A stretch of 64,000 nt of DNA from Lactonifactor sp050944855 (GTDB lineage Bacteria; Bacillota; Clostridia; Lachnospirales; Lachnospiraceae). Both the position numbers and the translations under genes were made by a program. This document shows, one piece after another, positions 25,851 to 34,273 of this stretch (position 1 is its first letter; each line of letters starts with the position of its first letter). The notes beneath the pieces are model-generated. The model was not told the DNA's origin, searched no databases, and saw only the letters and a list, made by a program, of their open reading frames with translations. The stretch spans positions 1-64,000 of the forward strand of contig JBMNRU010000007.1 in NCBI GenBank assembly GCA_050944855.1. Direction: 5' to 3'.

Positions 25851-27134
25851 ATGGTAAAAGCAGTGGTAGGTGCAAACTGGGGCGACGAAGGAAAAGGCAA
25901 GATTACAGATATGCTTGGAAAAGAAGCAGACATTATTGTCAGATTTCAGGGAGGAGCGAATGCCGGTCATACGATTGTAAATGATTATGGCAAGTTTGCG
26001 CTTCATACACTTCCATCGGGCGTATTTTATGATCATACAACCAGCGTGATCGGAAATGGCGTGGCCTTGAATATTCCGGTGCTGTTTCAGGAAATTCAGG
26101 GCATTGTGGAGCAGGGAGTTCCCATGCCGAAGATTAAGGTTTCTGACAGAGCGCAGATGGTGATGTCCTATCATATTGCCTTTGACACATATGAAGAAGA
26201 ACGCCTGGCAGGAAAGTCCTTTGGTTCTACGAAATCCGGAATTGCACCGTTTTACTCAGACAAATATGCGAAGATTGGTTTTCAGGTAAGTGAATTATTT
26301 ATGGATGAGGCGGAATTAAAAGAGAAGGTTGCAAGAGTCTGCGAGAGCAAAAATGTTCTGTTAGAGCATTTATATCACAAACCATTGCTGAAACCGGAGG
26401 CCATTTATGCAGAGCTGATGGAATATAAAGAAATGATTGCTCCTTATGTGTGTGATGTATCCGCATTTTTGTGGGATGCCATTCAGGAAGGAAAAGAAAT
26501 TTTGTTAGAAGGGCAATTGGGCTCTTTAAAAGATCCCGATCATGGTATTTATCCCATGGTTACTTCTTCCTCCACTCTGGCTGCCTATGGCGCCATTGGT
26601 GCGGGGATTCCCCCTTATGAAATAAAGAAAGTGATTACTGTATGCAAAGCCTATTCCAGCGCAGTAGGCGCAGGTGCCTTTGTTTCGGAAATTTTCGGAG
26701 AAGAAGCAGAGGAACTGAGACGGCGCGGGGGTGACGGCGGAGAGTACGGCGCAACCACCGGGCGTCCAAGACGTATGGGATGGTTTGATGCCGTTGCCTC
26801 CAAATACGGCTGCCGTATGCAGGGAACGACGGATGTAGCCTTTACGGTTTTGGATGTATTGGGCTATCTGGATGAAATACCGGTATGTGTGGCTTATGAC
26901 ATTGATGGTGAGATTACCACAGATTTTCCTGTCACATATAAGCTGGAAAAGGCAAAACCGGTGCTGGAAGTACTTCCAGGCTGGAAATGTGATATCCGGG
27001 GTATTCGCAAGTACGAAGATCTGCCGGAAAATTGTCGTAAGTATATAGAGTTTATCGAAGAAAAAATAGGTTTTCCCATCACCATGATCTCTAACGGTCC
27101 TGGCCGGGAGGACATTATATACCGGAATAAATAA
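25851..27134 (+). CDS. purA: Adenylosuccinate synthetase, divergent type
   Basis: A 427-residue GTP-dependent enzyme that joins IMP and aspartate. The P-loop GANWGDEGKGKITD, NAGHTIVNDYGKFALHTLPSG and GEYGATTGRPRRMGWFD are all present, so the fold is certain. Several loops differ from the common bacterial form: FGSTKSGIAPFYSDK replaces the usual GTTGRGIGPAYEDK, and GQLGSLKDPDHGIYP replaces GAQGTLLDIDHGTYP. It could be the main enzyme or a second paralogue. ATG 25851 has AGGAGG nine bases upstream; 25824 lacks one. purB lies nearby, which supports AMP synthesis. Confidence 0.88.
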   Translation: MVKAVVGANWGDEGKGKITDMLGKEADIIVRFQGGANAGHTIVNDYGKFALHTLPSGVFYDHTTSVIGNGVALNIPVLFQEIQGIVEQGVPMPKIKVSDRAQMVMSYHIAFDTYEEERLAGKSFGSTKSGIAPFYSDKYAKIGFQVSELFMDEAELKEKVARVCESKNVLLEHLYHKPLLKPEAIYAELMEYKEMIAPYVCDVSAFLWDAIQEGKEILLEGQLGSLKDPDHGIYPMVTSSSTLAAYGAIGAGIPPYEIKKVITVCKAYSSAVGAGAFVSEIFGEEAEELRRRGGDGGEYGATTGRPRRMGWFDAVASKYGCRMQGTTDVAFTVLDVLGYLDEIPVCVAYDIDGEITTDFPVTYKLEKAKPVLEVLPGWKCDIRGIRKYEDLPENCRKYIEFIEEKIGFPITMISNGPGREDIIYRNK

Positions 27135-27139
27135 TAGTA

Positions 27140-27955
27140 TTAAATCAAAACGTTTAATTTGTCCATGGTTTCCTGCAGACCGGTAAAATGAATGGCTTTC
27201 ATACCGACGGCCCTGGCTCCGGCTACATTGTCCATGCAATCGTCAATGAAGATACAGCGTTGGGGAGTCAGATGAAAGTCACGGATCAGTTTTTGATAAA
27301 TCTCCGGTTCTGGTTTCAGACTGTGGATTTCATAGGACATATAACCGCCGTCCAGCTGGGAAAGGAAGGACAGTTCGTCTTTGGTGCGCTCGTGCATGGG
27401 CCGGGTATAATTGGAAAGATAATAGATTTTTAGATTCATGCTGCGCAGTGTCTGAATCCATTCGGCAGTATAGGGGAATGTGTGCATAGCATCTCCTATG
27501 TGCCGGAAGACATTTCGAATCTCATTTTCATATTCCGGTGCGTTGCGTATAAAAGACTGCAGTATTTCCTCCTCCGTGCGGATTCCTCTGTCTGCCTCTG
27601 CCCAGTCAGGACTCAGAAAGATAGCCTGAGCCAGAATCTGAAACATTTCGCCGTTATACTGCAGTTTATGCAAAAGTCCCTGCCAGTCATAGCTGGCTAA
27701 TACATTTCCAATGTCCAGTATTACAGTATCGATTTTTGGATCGGTTTCTTCGCTGTCCTTTTCCGGGCGGAGTATCCTGCCCACAAGGATAAAGGCATAG
27801 AGCATAACCGGGACTGCAATAGTACATAAAACAGAGGCCTTTGCCCAGTTTAATGCCTGGGGATTATCGGACAATGCAAATATCATAGTAGAAGCGTACA
27901 TCAGAAGCAGCAGTATCACTCCCAGGATTGCCAAAATTCGTTTCATATTTTTCAT
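27140..27955 (-). CDS. Membrane-anchored HAD-family phosphatase
   Basis: A 271-residue protein. Residues 1-62 form two membrane helices (ILAILGVILLLLMYA and VLCTIAVPVMLYAFILVGRIL). From about 80 comes a HAD-IA phosphatase of the YihX kind: motif I VILDIGNVLA, motif II YYLSNYT, motif III lysine in SLKPEPEIYQKLI, and motif IV FIDDCMDNVAGARAVG. Soluble relatives dephosphorylate sugar phosphates. The membrane anchor is unusual. The gene converges with purA, six bases apart, with no clear terminator between, and lies 26 bp from the esterase gene behind it. Confidence 0.82.
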   Translation of the reverse strand: MKNMKRILAILGVILLLLMYASTMIFALSDNPQALNWAKASVLCTIAVPVMLYAFILVGRILRPEKDSEETDPKIDTVILDIGNVLASYDWQGLLHKLQYNGEMFQILAQAIFLSPDWAEADRGIRTEEEILQSFIRNAPEYENEIRNVFRHIGDAMHTFPYTAEWIQTLRSMNLKIYYLSNYTRPMHERTKDELSFLSQLDGGYMSYEIHSLKPEPEIYQKLIRDFHLTPQRCIFIDDCMDNVAGARAVGMKAIHFTGLQETMDKLNVLI

Positions 27956-27981
27956 GTGATCACCATGTTGCCTTTCGTAAT

Positions 27982-28803
27982 TTATTCATATAAAAAAGAG
28001 ACTGCCTGCTGGATCCAGGTATGGCAGGAAAATGGTTTGTCAAAAGCAACCCCATGATTGGAGACATAGTTGCCGAGAGAGAGTCCGTGAGGTCCCTCCG
28101 GATAAATGTGCAGTTCCATGGGGATTTGCTTTTCTTTTAATGCCATTGCCAGAAGCAGGCTGTTTTCTACGGGAACCGTCATATCCGTATCTGTGTGCCA
28201 CAGGAAAACCGGCGGAAAATCTTCCGTAATCTGCGTTTCCATAGAGAATTTCTGCAAGATGGCCGGATCCTCCGCCTGTTTGGCAAGCAGGTGAGAGAAG
28301 GAACCGCGGTGGGCATAGATCCCGCTGGATACCACCGGATAAGAAAGTACCAGTTTATTGGGTTTTATAAGGGATCCGGGATTCTGGATCCGGTTTTGCA
28401 CGTCAGGGTCCTGCCCGAAGGCTGCTGCGGTAAGTGCCAGATGGCCTCCGGCAGAAAAACCGCCGATCGCAATGTTGTCAGGGTCAATGTGGTATTCGGC
28501 CGCATGGGTACGAATGTATGCCATGGCAAGCAGAACCTCGCAAAGCGCCTGGGGATAAGCAGCCTGGGGAAATACGCTGTATTCCAGATTGAACGCATGG
28601 ATCCCCTCTGCTGCATAGCGCAGGCAGACAGGTTCGCCTTCCCGGAAGGAAACATGTTCATATCCTCCGCCGGGCAGATTTAAAATGGCCGGGTGAAGAC
28701 GATCCTCACCGATGGAAGTACAGTTATCTGTTACATAACCGGTGAGTGTAGCCCTTGAGGTGGGAAATCCCGGAACTTTTATCACTTCATGAATGAGCTG
28801 CAT
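27982..28803 (-). CDS. Alpha/beta hydrolase, esterase of BD-FAE/Aes type
   Basis: A 273-residue hydrolase without a signal peptide. LNLPGGGYEHVS is the oxyanion-hole motif in place of HGGG, GGFSAGGHLA holds the nucleophilic serine, HTDTDMTVPVENS the aspartate and GPHGLSLG the histidine. The family includes carbohydrate acetylesterases and feruloyl esterases. A cytoplasmic enzyme of this kind probably removes acetyl groups from imported sugars or small esters; the substrate is not known. It lies between the alarmone synthetase and the HAD gene, all on the minus strand, and may share their transcript. Confidence 0.82.
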   Translation of the reverse strand: MQLIHEVIKVPGFPTSRATLTGYVTDNCTSIGEDRLHPAILNLPGGGYEHVSFREGEPVCLRYAAEGIHAFNLEYSVFPQAAYPQALCEVLLAMAYIRTHAAEYHIDPDNIAIGGFSAGGHLALTAAAFGQDPDVQNRIQNPGSLIKPNKLVLSYPVVSSGIYAHRGSFSHLLAKQAEDPAILQKFSMETQITEDFPPVFLWHTDTDMTVPVENSLLLAMALKEKQIPMELHIYPEGPHGLSLGNYVSNHGVAFDKPFSCHTWIQQAVSFLYE

Positions 28804-28831
28804 GGTCAGCTTCCTTTCTTACATCATTCTA

Positions 28832-29533
28832 TCAGGACAGATCCTGAAATTCTCCAATCATTTCTTTGATAGAAAGCATGTGCGCATCAATTTTTGCAAT
28901 GGCATCCGCACAGTCTTTTAATTCCTGAGAAACCGATTCCAGTCCGTGAATATTTTCTACATTTTTTTTATAGTGGATCTGGTGCTCCAGACTGGCCCAG
29001 AAATCCATGGCAATGGTGCGGACCTGAACTTCCACCTTCATCGGTGTCTTACCGCTGGAGAAGAACACCGGAATTTCCACGATCATATGATAGCTGCGGT
29101 ATCCGTTCGGCTTTGGATTTTTAATATAATCCTTGACGGAAAGGACGGAAATATCATCCTGTTCAGCCAGCAGACCGGCCACCTCATAGATATCTGTAAT
29201 AAAAGGACAGGTGACACGGATGCCGGCCACGTCATTCAAATGTTCTGTGATATTATCAAGTGTGACCTCGTATCCTTTTCTGGTCAGTTTATTGTAAATG
29301 CTAAAAGGTTTTTTGATGCGTGTCTGGATGGAAGCAATGGGATTTCGCTGGTAGGTATTGGAAAATTCATCATCCAGAATTTCCAGTTTTGTCTGTACTT
29401 CCCGGATAGCGCAGCGATAACGCATCATAAGATTGGAAAAGCTCTTAGTGTTTTGGATAATGGTCTCTGAATTATTCTGTAAGAACTGTTCCGGAAGCAG
29501 GGGAGTATCGTTTCTTTCTGTTGCCATAACCAT
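28832..29533 (-). CDS. Small alarmone synthetase (RelA/SpoT domain, YjbM/YwaC type)
   Basis: A 233-residue cytoplasmic enzyme that transfers pyrophosphate from ATP to GDP or GTP to make (p)ppGpp. It has only the synthetase domain: RIKKPFSIYNKL, VAGIRVTCPF, KPNGYRSYHMIVEI and EVQVRTIAMDFWASLEHQ, the last two being the GTP-contact and catalytic Glu segments. The HD hydrolase and the TGS/ACT regulatory parts of long RelA proteins are absent. The C-terminal helix is coiled-coil-like, as in tetrameric RelQ. Start ATG 29533 has GAAAGAG upstream; an ATG two codons later is the alternative. Confidence 0.9.
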   Translation of the reverse strand: MVMATERNDTPLLPEQFLQNNSETIIQNTKSFSNLMMRYRCAIREVQTKLEILDDEFSNTYQRNPIASIQTRIKKPFSIYNKLTRKGYEVTLDNITEHLNDVAGIRVTCPFITDIYEVAGLLAEQDDISVLSVKDYIKNPKPNGYRSYHMIVEIPVFFSSGKTPMKVEVQVRTIAMDFWASLEHQIHYKKNVENIHGLESVSQELKDCADAIAKIDAHMLSIKEMIGEFQDLS

Positions 29534-29698
29534 ATCTTTCTCTTTCTTTTAGGATTTTTTACATCATATCATGAATGTAAGATGCCAGCAAGTGAAAGCA
29601 GGATTTCACAAAATAAACATATTTTTATGACATTTTAAACATAATTATTCTTTATAGTAAAAGCATAAAAACGAAGGATAAGCGAAGGAGGCTTTTAT

Positions 29699-31057
29699 AT
29701 GTATGAATATAATTATGGACAAAATGAACCGGATGAGCCTAAGAAAAATCATAGAAAGGCTGTTGTCAAAAAAGTGGGCGCCATTGTATTAAGTGCCGTG
29801 TTATTCGGAGGAACGGCAGGAGCCGTGTTTCAGGGAGTTTCGCATTTGATGCAGCCTGACGCACAGGAAGAAACACAGGAAGAGGCAAAGGCAGAGAGTA
29901 AAAAAAAATTGACGGTACAGCCGGTATCCACAACGGACAATACGGCATCAGAAGAGAACGGTGTGTCATCTGTCGCGGAACGCGTTATGCCCTCCATTGT
30001 AGCGATTACCAATAAATCCGTACAGGAAGTGCAGAATTATTTTTCCATGTTTGGCAGCGGTGCTCCGATCCAGGAGCAGGAGGTGGAAAGCTGTGGTTCC
30101 GGCATTATTATCGGACAAAATGAGAACGAACTGCTGATCGTGACCAATAACCATGTAGTAGAAGGAGCCGATACGTTATCTGTCTGCTTTGTAGATGATC
30201 AGGCCTATGAAGCCAAAATAAAAGGAACGGACAGCGATAATGATCTGGCAGTGATTGCTGTATCATTGGGAGATATTTCAGAAGATACCATGTCTCAGAT
30301 TAAAGTAGCGCAGGCAGGAAGTTCCGATGATCTGAAAGTCGGTGAACAGGTAGTTGCCATTGGAAATGCTCTGGGATATGGTCAGTCCGTTACTACCGGT
30401 ATCGTAAGTGCCCTGGATCGTGCGATTGACAGCGGTGAAGATTCTCCAAAATTAATTCAGACAGATGCTGCTATCAATCCGGGCAACAGCGGCGGCGCTC
30501 TCCTGAATATGAACGGAGAAGTCATTGGCATTAACTCTGCAAAATTTGCTTCCACAGAAGTAGAGGGTATGGGATATGCCATTCCTATTTCTACTGCTTC
30601 TCCTATTATGGAAGACCTGATGAATCGCGTTACAAGGGATAAAGTATCTGAAGAGCAGGCTTCTTATCTGGGTATCAGCGGCAAGGATGTAAGCAGTCAG
30701 ATTGAGGAAGCATACGGAATTCCTCAGGGTATTTATGTGGCCTCCGTTGAGGAAGACGGTGCGGCTGCGAAGGCAGGCATTACAGCAAAGAGCGTTATCG
30801 TAAAATTTGATGGGGTCCGTGTAACGACCATGGAAGAACTGAAAGCACAGCTGGAGTATTACGCAGCAGGAGAAGAGGTTACGATTGTTTTACAGGTTCC
30901 GTCCAGTGATGGAGAGTATGTGGAAAAAGAAGTAACGGTTACTTTGGGATCGGCAGCAGATGCACATGCTTCTGAGCAGGAACAGGAGACACAGACCGTT
31001 CCCGAGCAGCAGGGAAGCATGGGCGGAACAAATTTGTGGGAGTATTTTTTTAGATAA
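29699..31057 (+). CDS. htrA: HtrA/DegP-like serine protease with one PDZ domain
   Basis: A 452-residue membrane-anchored protease. Residues 1-25 are cytoplasmic, 26-50 a single helix, and 55-90 a charged linker. The trypsin-like domain (90-300) has the triad in VTNNHVVEGAD (His), SDNDLAVIAV (Asp) and INPGNSGGALLN (Ser). One PDZ domain (about 320-410) follows, then an acidic, glutamine-rich tail. It degrades or refolds damaged proteins outside the membrane. RBS GAAGGAGG lies 6 nt before ATG 29699. It is monocistronic. A CssRS-type box was not recognised upstream. Confidence 0.92.
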   Translation: MYEYNYGQNEPDEPKKNHRKAVVKKVGAIVLSAVLFGGTAGAVFQGVSHLMQPDAQEETQEEAKAESKKKLTVQPVSTTDNTASEENGVSSVAERVMPSIVAITNKSVQEVQNYFSMFGSGAPIQEQEVESCGSGIIIGQNENELLIVTNNHVVEGADTLSVCFVDDQAYEAKIKGTDSDNDLAVIAVSLGDISEDTMSQIKVAQAGSSDDLKVGEQVVAIGNALGYGQSVTTGIVSALDRAIDSGEDSPKLIQTDAAINPGNSGGALLNMNGEVIGINSAKFASTEVEGMGYAIPISTASPIMEDLMNRVTRDKVSEEQASYLGISGKDVSSQIEEAYGIPQGIYVASVEEDGAAAKAGITAKSVIVKFDGVRVTTMEELKAQLEYYAAGEEVTIVLQVPSSDGEYVEKEVTVTLGSAADAHASEQEQETQTVPEQQGSMGGTNLWEYFFR

Positions 31058-31203
31058 AAAAGAAAGTAAAAAAATAATAAGAAAGTGAATAAGTAAGAAA
31101 AATCTGCCCATACTATAAGTAATCCAGGAGAGGAAGTGGCAACAGCGCGACGCCTCTTTTGGATACAAAAGAAAAAGTAGAAATACTTATCCTCCCCTTT
31201 ATT

Positions 31204-31238
31204 CCCCTCGTCCATTAGAAAATGGATGAGGGGTTTTT
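31204..31238 (+). terminator. Rho-independent terminator after htrA region
   Basis: CCCCTCGTCCATT (31204-31216) pairs with AATGGATGAGGGG (31221-31233), followed by TTTTT. The 31058-31203 stretch ahead of it is purine-rich with no gene visible. Confidence 0.85.
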
Positions 31239-31266
31239 CATTCTATAAAAAAAATTTTTCAACAGG

Positions 31267-31296
31267 TTTACAAAATGCAAAGACATGTACTATACT
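31267..31296 (+). promoter_or_regulatory. Promoter of mannitol dehydrogenase family gene
   Basis: TTTACA (31267-31272), an 18-bp spacer and TATACT (31291-31296), about 50 nt before the start codon. Confidence 0.6.
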
Positions 31297-31348
31297 TACG
31301 ACTTGGGTAGAAACGTAAATTACCATCGAAAAGAACGGAGGGAATCGA

Positions 31349-32974
31349 ATGAAATTATCAGTAAATGGGATTAAAAACCGTACACCTTGGGAAAAAGCCG
31401 GCATCGCGCTTCCTGGATACGATGTGGAGAAAGTTTCGGAGAAGGCAAAAAAAGAACCGGTATGGGTGCATTTTGGAATTGGAAATATTTTTCGTATCTT
31501 TATCGGCGGCATTGTGGATGGCCTTCTGGAAGAAGGGGCGATGGACAGGGGACTTATCTGTGTCGAGACCTTTGATTATGATGTGGCGGATAAAATTTAT
31601 GAACCCTATGATAATCTGGGACTGAGTGTGATCCTGCACGGAGACGGAACCAGAGAATACCGGGTGCTGGGATCCATGGCTGAGGCAGTAAAAGCGCAGT
31701 CCTCCGTTTTGGCGCAGTGGAGCCGGCTGAAAGAGATTTTTGCCAGTCCGTCGTTACAGATGGTGTCTTTTACGATCACGGAAAAAGGATATGCTCTGCA
31801 CAAAGCAGATGGGACATGGTTTCCTTTTGTGGAGGCAGATATTCAGAATGGACCGGATCAGGCAGTAGGAGCGATGGCGGTGCTGACAGCCATGCTTTAT
31901 GAACGGTATCAGGCAGGAAAATATCCGATCGCGTTGGTTTCCATGGATAACTGTTCGCAAAATGGTAAGAAGCTCCGCGAATCTGTGCTGACTATGACAG
32001 AGGAGTGGCAGAAGGCAGGTTTTGTGGATGACGGTTTTGTCGCTTACGTAAGCGATGAAAAACAGGTGGCTTTCCCCTGGACTATGATCGATAAAATCAC
32101 ACCCCGCCCAAGCGAGCAGATTGCGAAGGATCTGGAAGAACTGGGCGTTGAAGATATGCAGCCGGTGATCACCGGAAAGAAAACGTATATTGCACCGTTT
32201 GTAAATGCTGAAAAACCTCAGTATCTTGTTATTGAAGATAGTTTTCCCAATGGCCGTCCCGCTCTGGAGAAGGGCTTCGGCATATATATGGCCGACAGAG
32301 AAACGGTAAATTTGTCTGAGCGTATGAAAGTAACCGTATGTCTGAATCCGGTACATTCCGCTGTGGGGCCGCTGGGAGTGGCATTGGGGTATGAACAGTT
32401 TGCGCATATGCTGAATACCGATGAAGATATGATGAGAATGGCCCGTATGGTAGCTTATGATGAAGGGCTTCCTGTGGTTCCCGATCCGGGAATCCTTTCT
32501 CCGCAGAAATTTGTGGATGAGCTTTTCCAGGAGCGGTTCCCCAATGAATATCTGGGGGATACCAATCTGCGCCTTGCTGTGGATGTATCGCAGATGGTGG
32601 GAATCCGTTTTGGAGAAACGATTAAGGCTTATGTCGCAAAATACGGGGATGCTTCCCGTCTTACTGCTATTCCGCTGGGAATCGCCGGCTGGCTTCGGTA
32701 TATGCTTGCTGTGGACGATGCAGGAAAACACTATGAGCTGGCGCCGGATCCCATGAGCGGAGAAATACAGGAACAGTTAAAAGGCATTGAAGTGGGAAAA
32801 CCGGAAACTTTCACCGACCAGCTTCATGCAATTCTTTCCAATGAACGCATTTTCTTTGTTGACATCTATCGGACGGGTCTGGGAGAAAAAATTGAAACCA
32901 TGTTCCGTGAAATGCTTGCTGGACCTGGTGCGATCAAAGCAACCATACATAAGTACGTAGGAGAAAAGAAATAA
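31349..32974 (+). CDS. Mannitol dehydrogenase family oxidoreductase (UxuB-like)
   Basis: A 541-residue NAD(P)-dependent polyol/hexuronate dehydrogenase. WVHFGIGNIFRIFIGG is the N-terminal nucleotide fold (a variant of GxGxxxR), VSMDNCSQNGKKLRESVL is the family signature, and KVTVCLNPVHSAVGP carries the catalytic Lys and His with the Asn. Relatives reduce fructuronate to mannonate or oxidise mannitol. It is longer than the usual 480-residue enzymes, and no uxuA or sugar transporter lies nearby, so the substrate is open. RBS ACGGAGG precedes ATG 31349. Confidence 0.85.
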   Translation: MKLSVNGIKNRTPWEKAGIALPGYDVEKVSEKAKKEPVWVHFGIGNIFRIFIGGIVDGLLEEGAMDRGLICVETFDYDVADKIYEPYDNLGLSVILHGDGTREYRVLGSMAEAVKAQSSVLAQWSRLKEIFASPSLQMVSFTITEKGYALHKADGTWFPFVEADIQNGPDQAVGAMAVLTAMLYERYQAGKYPIALVSMDNCSQNGKKLRESVLTMTEEWQKAGFVDDGFVAYVSDEKQVAFPWTMIDKITPRPSEQIAKDLEELGVEDMQPVITGKKTYIAPFVNAEKPQYLVIEDSFPNGRPALEKGFGIYMADRETVNLSERMKVTVCLNPVHSAVGPLGVALGYEQFAHMLNTDEDMMRMARMVAYDEGLPVVPDPGILSPQKFVDELFQERFPNEYLGDTNLRLAVDVSQMVGIRFGETIKAYVAKYGDASRLTAIPLGIAGWLRYMLAVDDAGKHYELAPDPMSGEIQEQLKGIEVGKPETFTDQLHAILSNERIFFVDIYRTGLGEKIETMFREMLAGPGAIKATIHKYVGEKK

Positions 32975-33040
32975 GACAGAATATCGGCAGCACAAAGACT
33001 GCGGACGGTTGTATTGCCGGACTTTTCCGGAAAGAGCGGC

Positions 33041-33069
33041 TTGAGTTTAGGGGGCAGCGCTGTTATAAT
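33041..33069 (+). promoter_or_regulatory. Promoter of DUF1858 operon
   Basis: TTGAGT (33041-33046), a 17-bp spacer and a perfect TATAAT (33064-33069), 42 nt ahead of the DUF1858 start. Confidence 0.6.
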
Positions 33070-33110
33070 AATCAATAGAGAAAATGGTTGACAGACAGGG
33101 AGGCATGACG

Positions 33111-33314
33111 ATGAAGATTACAAAGGATATGAAGATACCGGAGCTGTTGGCATTGGATGAAAGAGCAGCTCAGATTTTGCTGCAGTCGGGTATGCACTGT
33201 GTAGGGTGTCTTTCTGCGGCCAATGAGACGATTGAAGAAGCGGCTCTGGAACACGGGATCGATCCCGTGTTGCTGGTACGTAAGCTGAATCTTTATTTGA
33301 ATATGAAGATATAA
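33111..33314 (+). CDS. DUF1858 redox-disulfide protein
   Basis: A 67-residue protein of the DUF1858 / hybrid-cluster-protein-associated disulfide family. MKITKDMKIPELLALDERAA is the N-terminal helix pair, and MHCVGCLSAANETIEEAA carries the CVGC pair. These small proteins are thought to act in redox or nitrosative-stress metabolism, though no reaction is established. AGGGAGG lies 7 nt before ATG 33111; the longer frame from 33084 has no ribosome site. The membrane-protein gene follows after 24 bp. Confidence 0.85.
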   Translation: MKITKDMKIPELLALDERAAQILLQSGMHCVGCLSAANETIEEAALEHGIDPVLLVRKLNLYLNMKI

Positions 33315-33338
33315 CAGCTAAGACAGATAAGGAGAAGT

Positions 33339-34178
33339 ATGAAGAAGAAATGGAAAACCTTATGGAGAGCCATGAATATGGAGATCCGGGAACATAAAAG
33401 TTCCTTTATGGTGTATGTGATATTGCGTCTGTTGGTTATTTTGATGATGATATTGCAGTTTTTTAATCAGAATTACGAGAATGTATTTCTTTGCCTTCTG
33501 ACGCTGCTCTTATTTCTGGTTCCCAGTTTTCTGCAGGTGAATCTGAAGATTGAACTGCCTACGGCATTGGAAATTGTTATTCTGGTTTTTATCTTTGCAG
33601 CAGAAGTTTTGGGCGAAATTCGTGCTTATTATGTTTTGTATCCGGGCTGGGATACGGTACTGCATACGATCAATGGATTTTTAATGGCAGCGATCGGTTT
33701 TTCCCTGGTTGACATCTTAAATCAGAATAAAAAAGCTTCTTTTCAGTTGTCACCGGCATATGTAGCCATTGTAGCATTTTGCTTTTCCATGACCATCGGT
33801 GTGATATGGGAATTTTTCGAATGTGGAATGGATCAGCTCTTTGGACTGGATATGCAAAAAGATGCCATAGTTTCTTCTATTTCCTCTGTTATGCTGGATC
33901 CGGCGGGCGGAAATCGCCCCACGGCCATTACCGATATTCAGTCGGTGGCAGTAAACGGACAGGACCTGGGGCTGGGCGGTTATCTGGACATTGGGCTTTT
34001 GGATACCATGAAAGATTTATTCGTTAATTTTATTGGGGCCGTTGTTTTTTCCATCATCGGTTACTTTTATGTAAAGCATAGAGGACAGGGTAAGTTTGCC
34101 AGCCGTTTCATTCCCAGAATAAAGCAGGAAGATCACGACTTTTTGCGGATTGTGAGTGAAAAAGAAGAAAAGAAATAA
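33339..34178 (+). CDS. Multi-span membrane protein (DUF2238/YjdF-like)
   Basis: A 279-residue protein with about seven hydrophobic segments. The middle carries LYPGWDTVLHTINGFLMAAIGF and MTIGVIWEFFECGMDQLFG, conserved charged and aromatic residues in membrane helices typical of YjdF/DUF2238 proteins. It then has a soluble loop (about 180-210) and the terminal pair of helices before a basic tail. Function is unknown. It is cotranscribed with the DUF1858 protein and ends at a strong terminator. Confidence 0.7.
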   Translation: MKKKWKTLWRAMNMEIREHKSSFMVYVILRLLVILMMILQFFNQNYENVFLCLLTLLLFLVPSFLQVNLKIELPTALEIVILVFIFAAEVLGEIRAYYVLYPGWDTVLHTINGFLMAAIGFSLVDILNQNKKASFQLSPAYVAIVAFCFSMTIGVIWEFFECGMDQLFGLDMQKDAIVSSISSVMLDPAGGNRPTAITDIQSVAVNGQDLGLGGYLDIGLLDTMKDLFVNFIGAVVFSIIGYFYVKHRGQGKFASRFIPRIKQEDHDFLRIVSEKEEKK

Positions 34179-34181
34179 TAG

Positions 34182-34230
34182 AAAAACAGTTCTTTCCATA
34201 AAGGGATACCTCAGAAAGAACTGTTTTTTT
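34182..34230. terminator. Bidirectional terminator
   Basis: AAAAACAGTTCTTT (34182-34195) pairs with AAAGAACTGTTTTT (34215-34228) and is followed by further T residues. It ends the DUF1858 operon and probably the convergent ABC-F gene. Confidence 0.85.
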
Positions 34231-34273
34231 GCTGCCAAGCATGCGAAGAAAACGTCCGGTGGACGTTTTTGAG

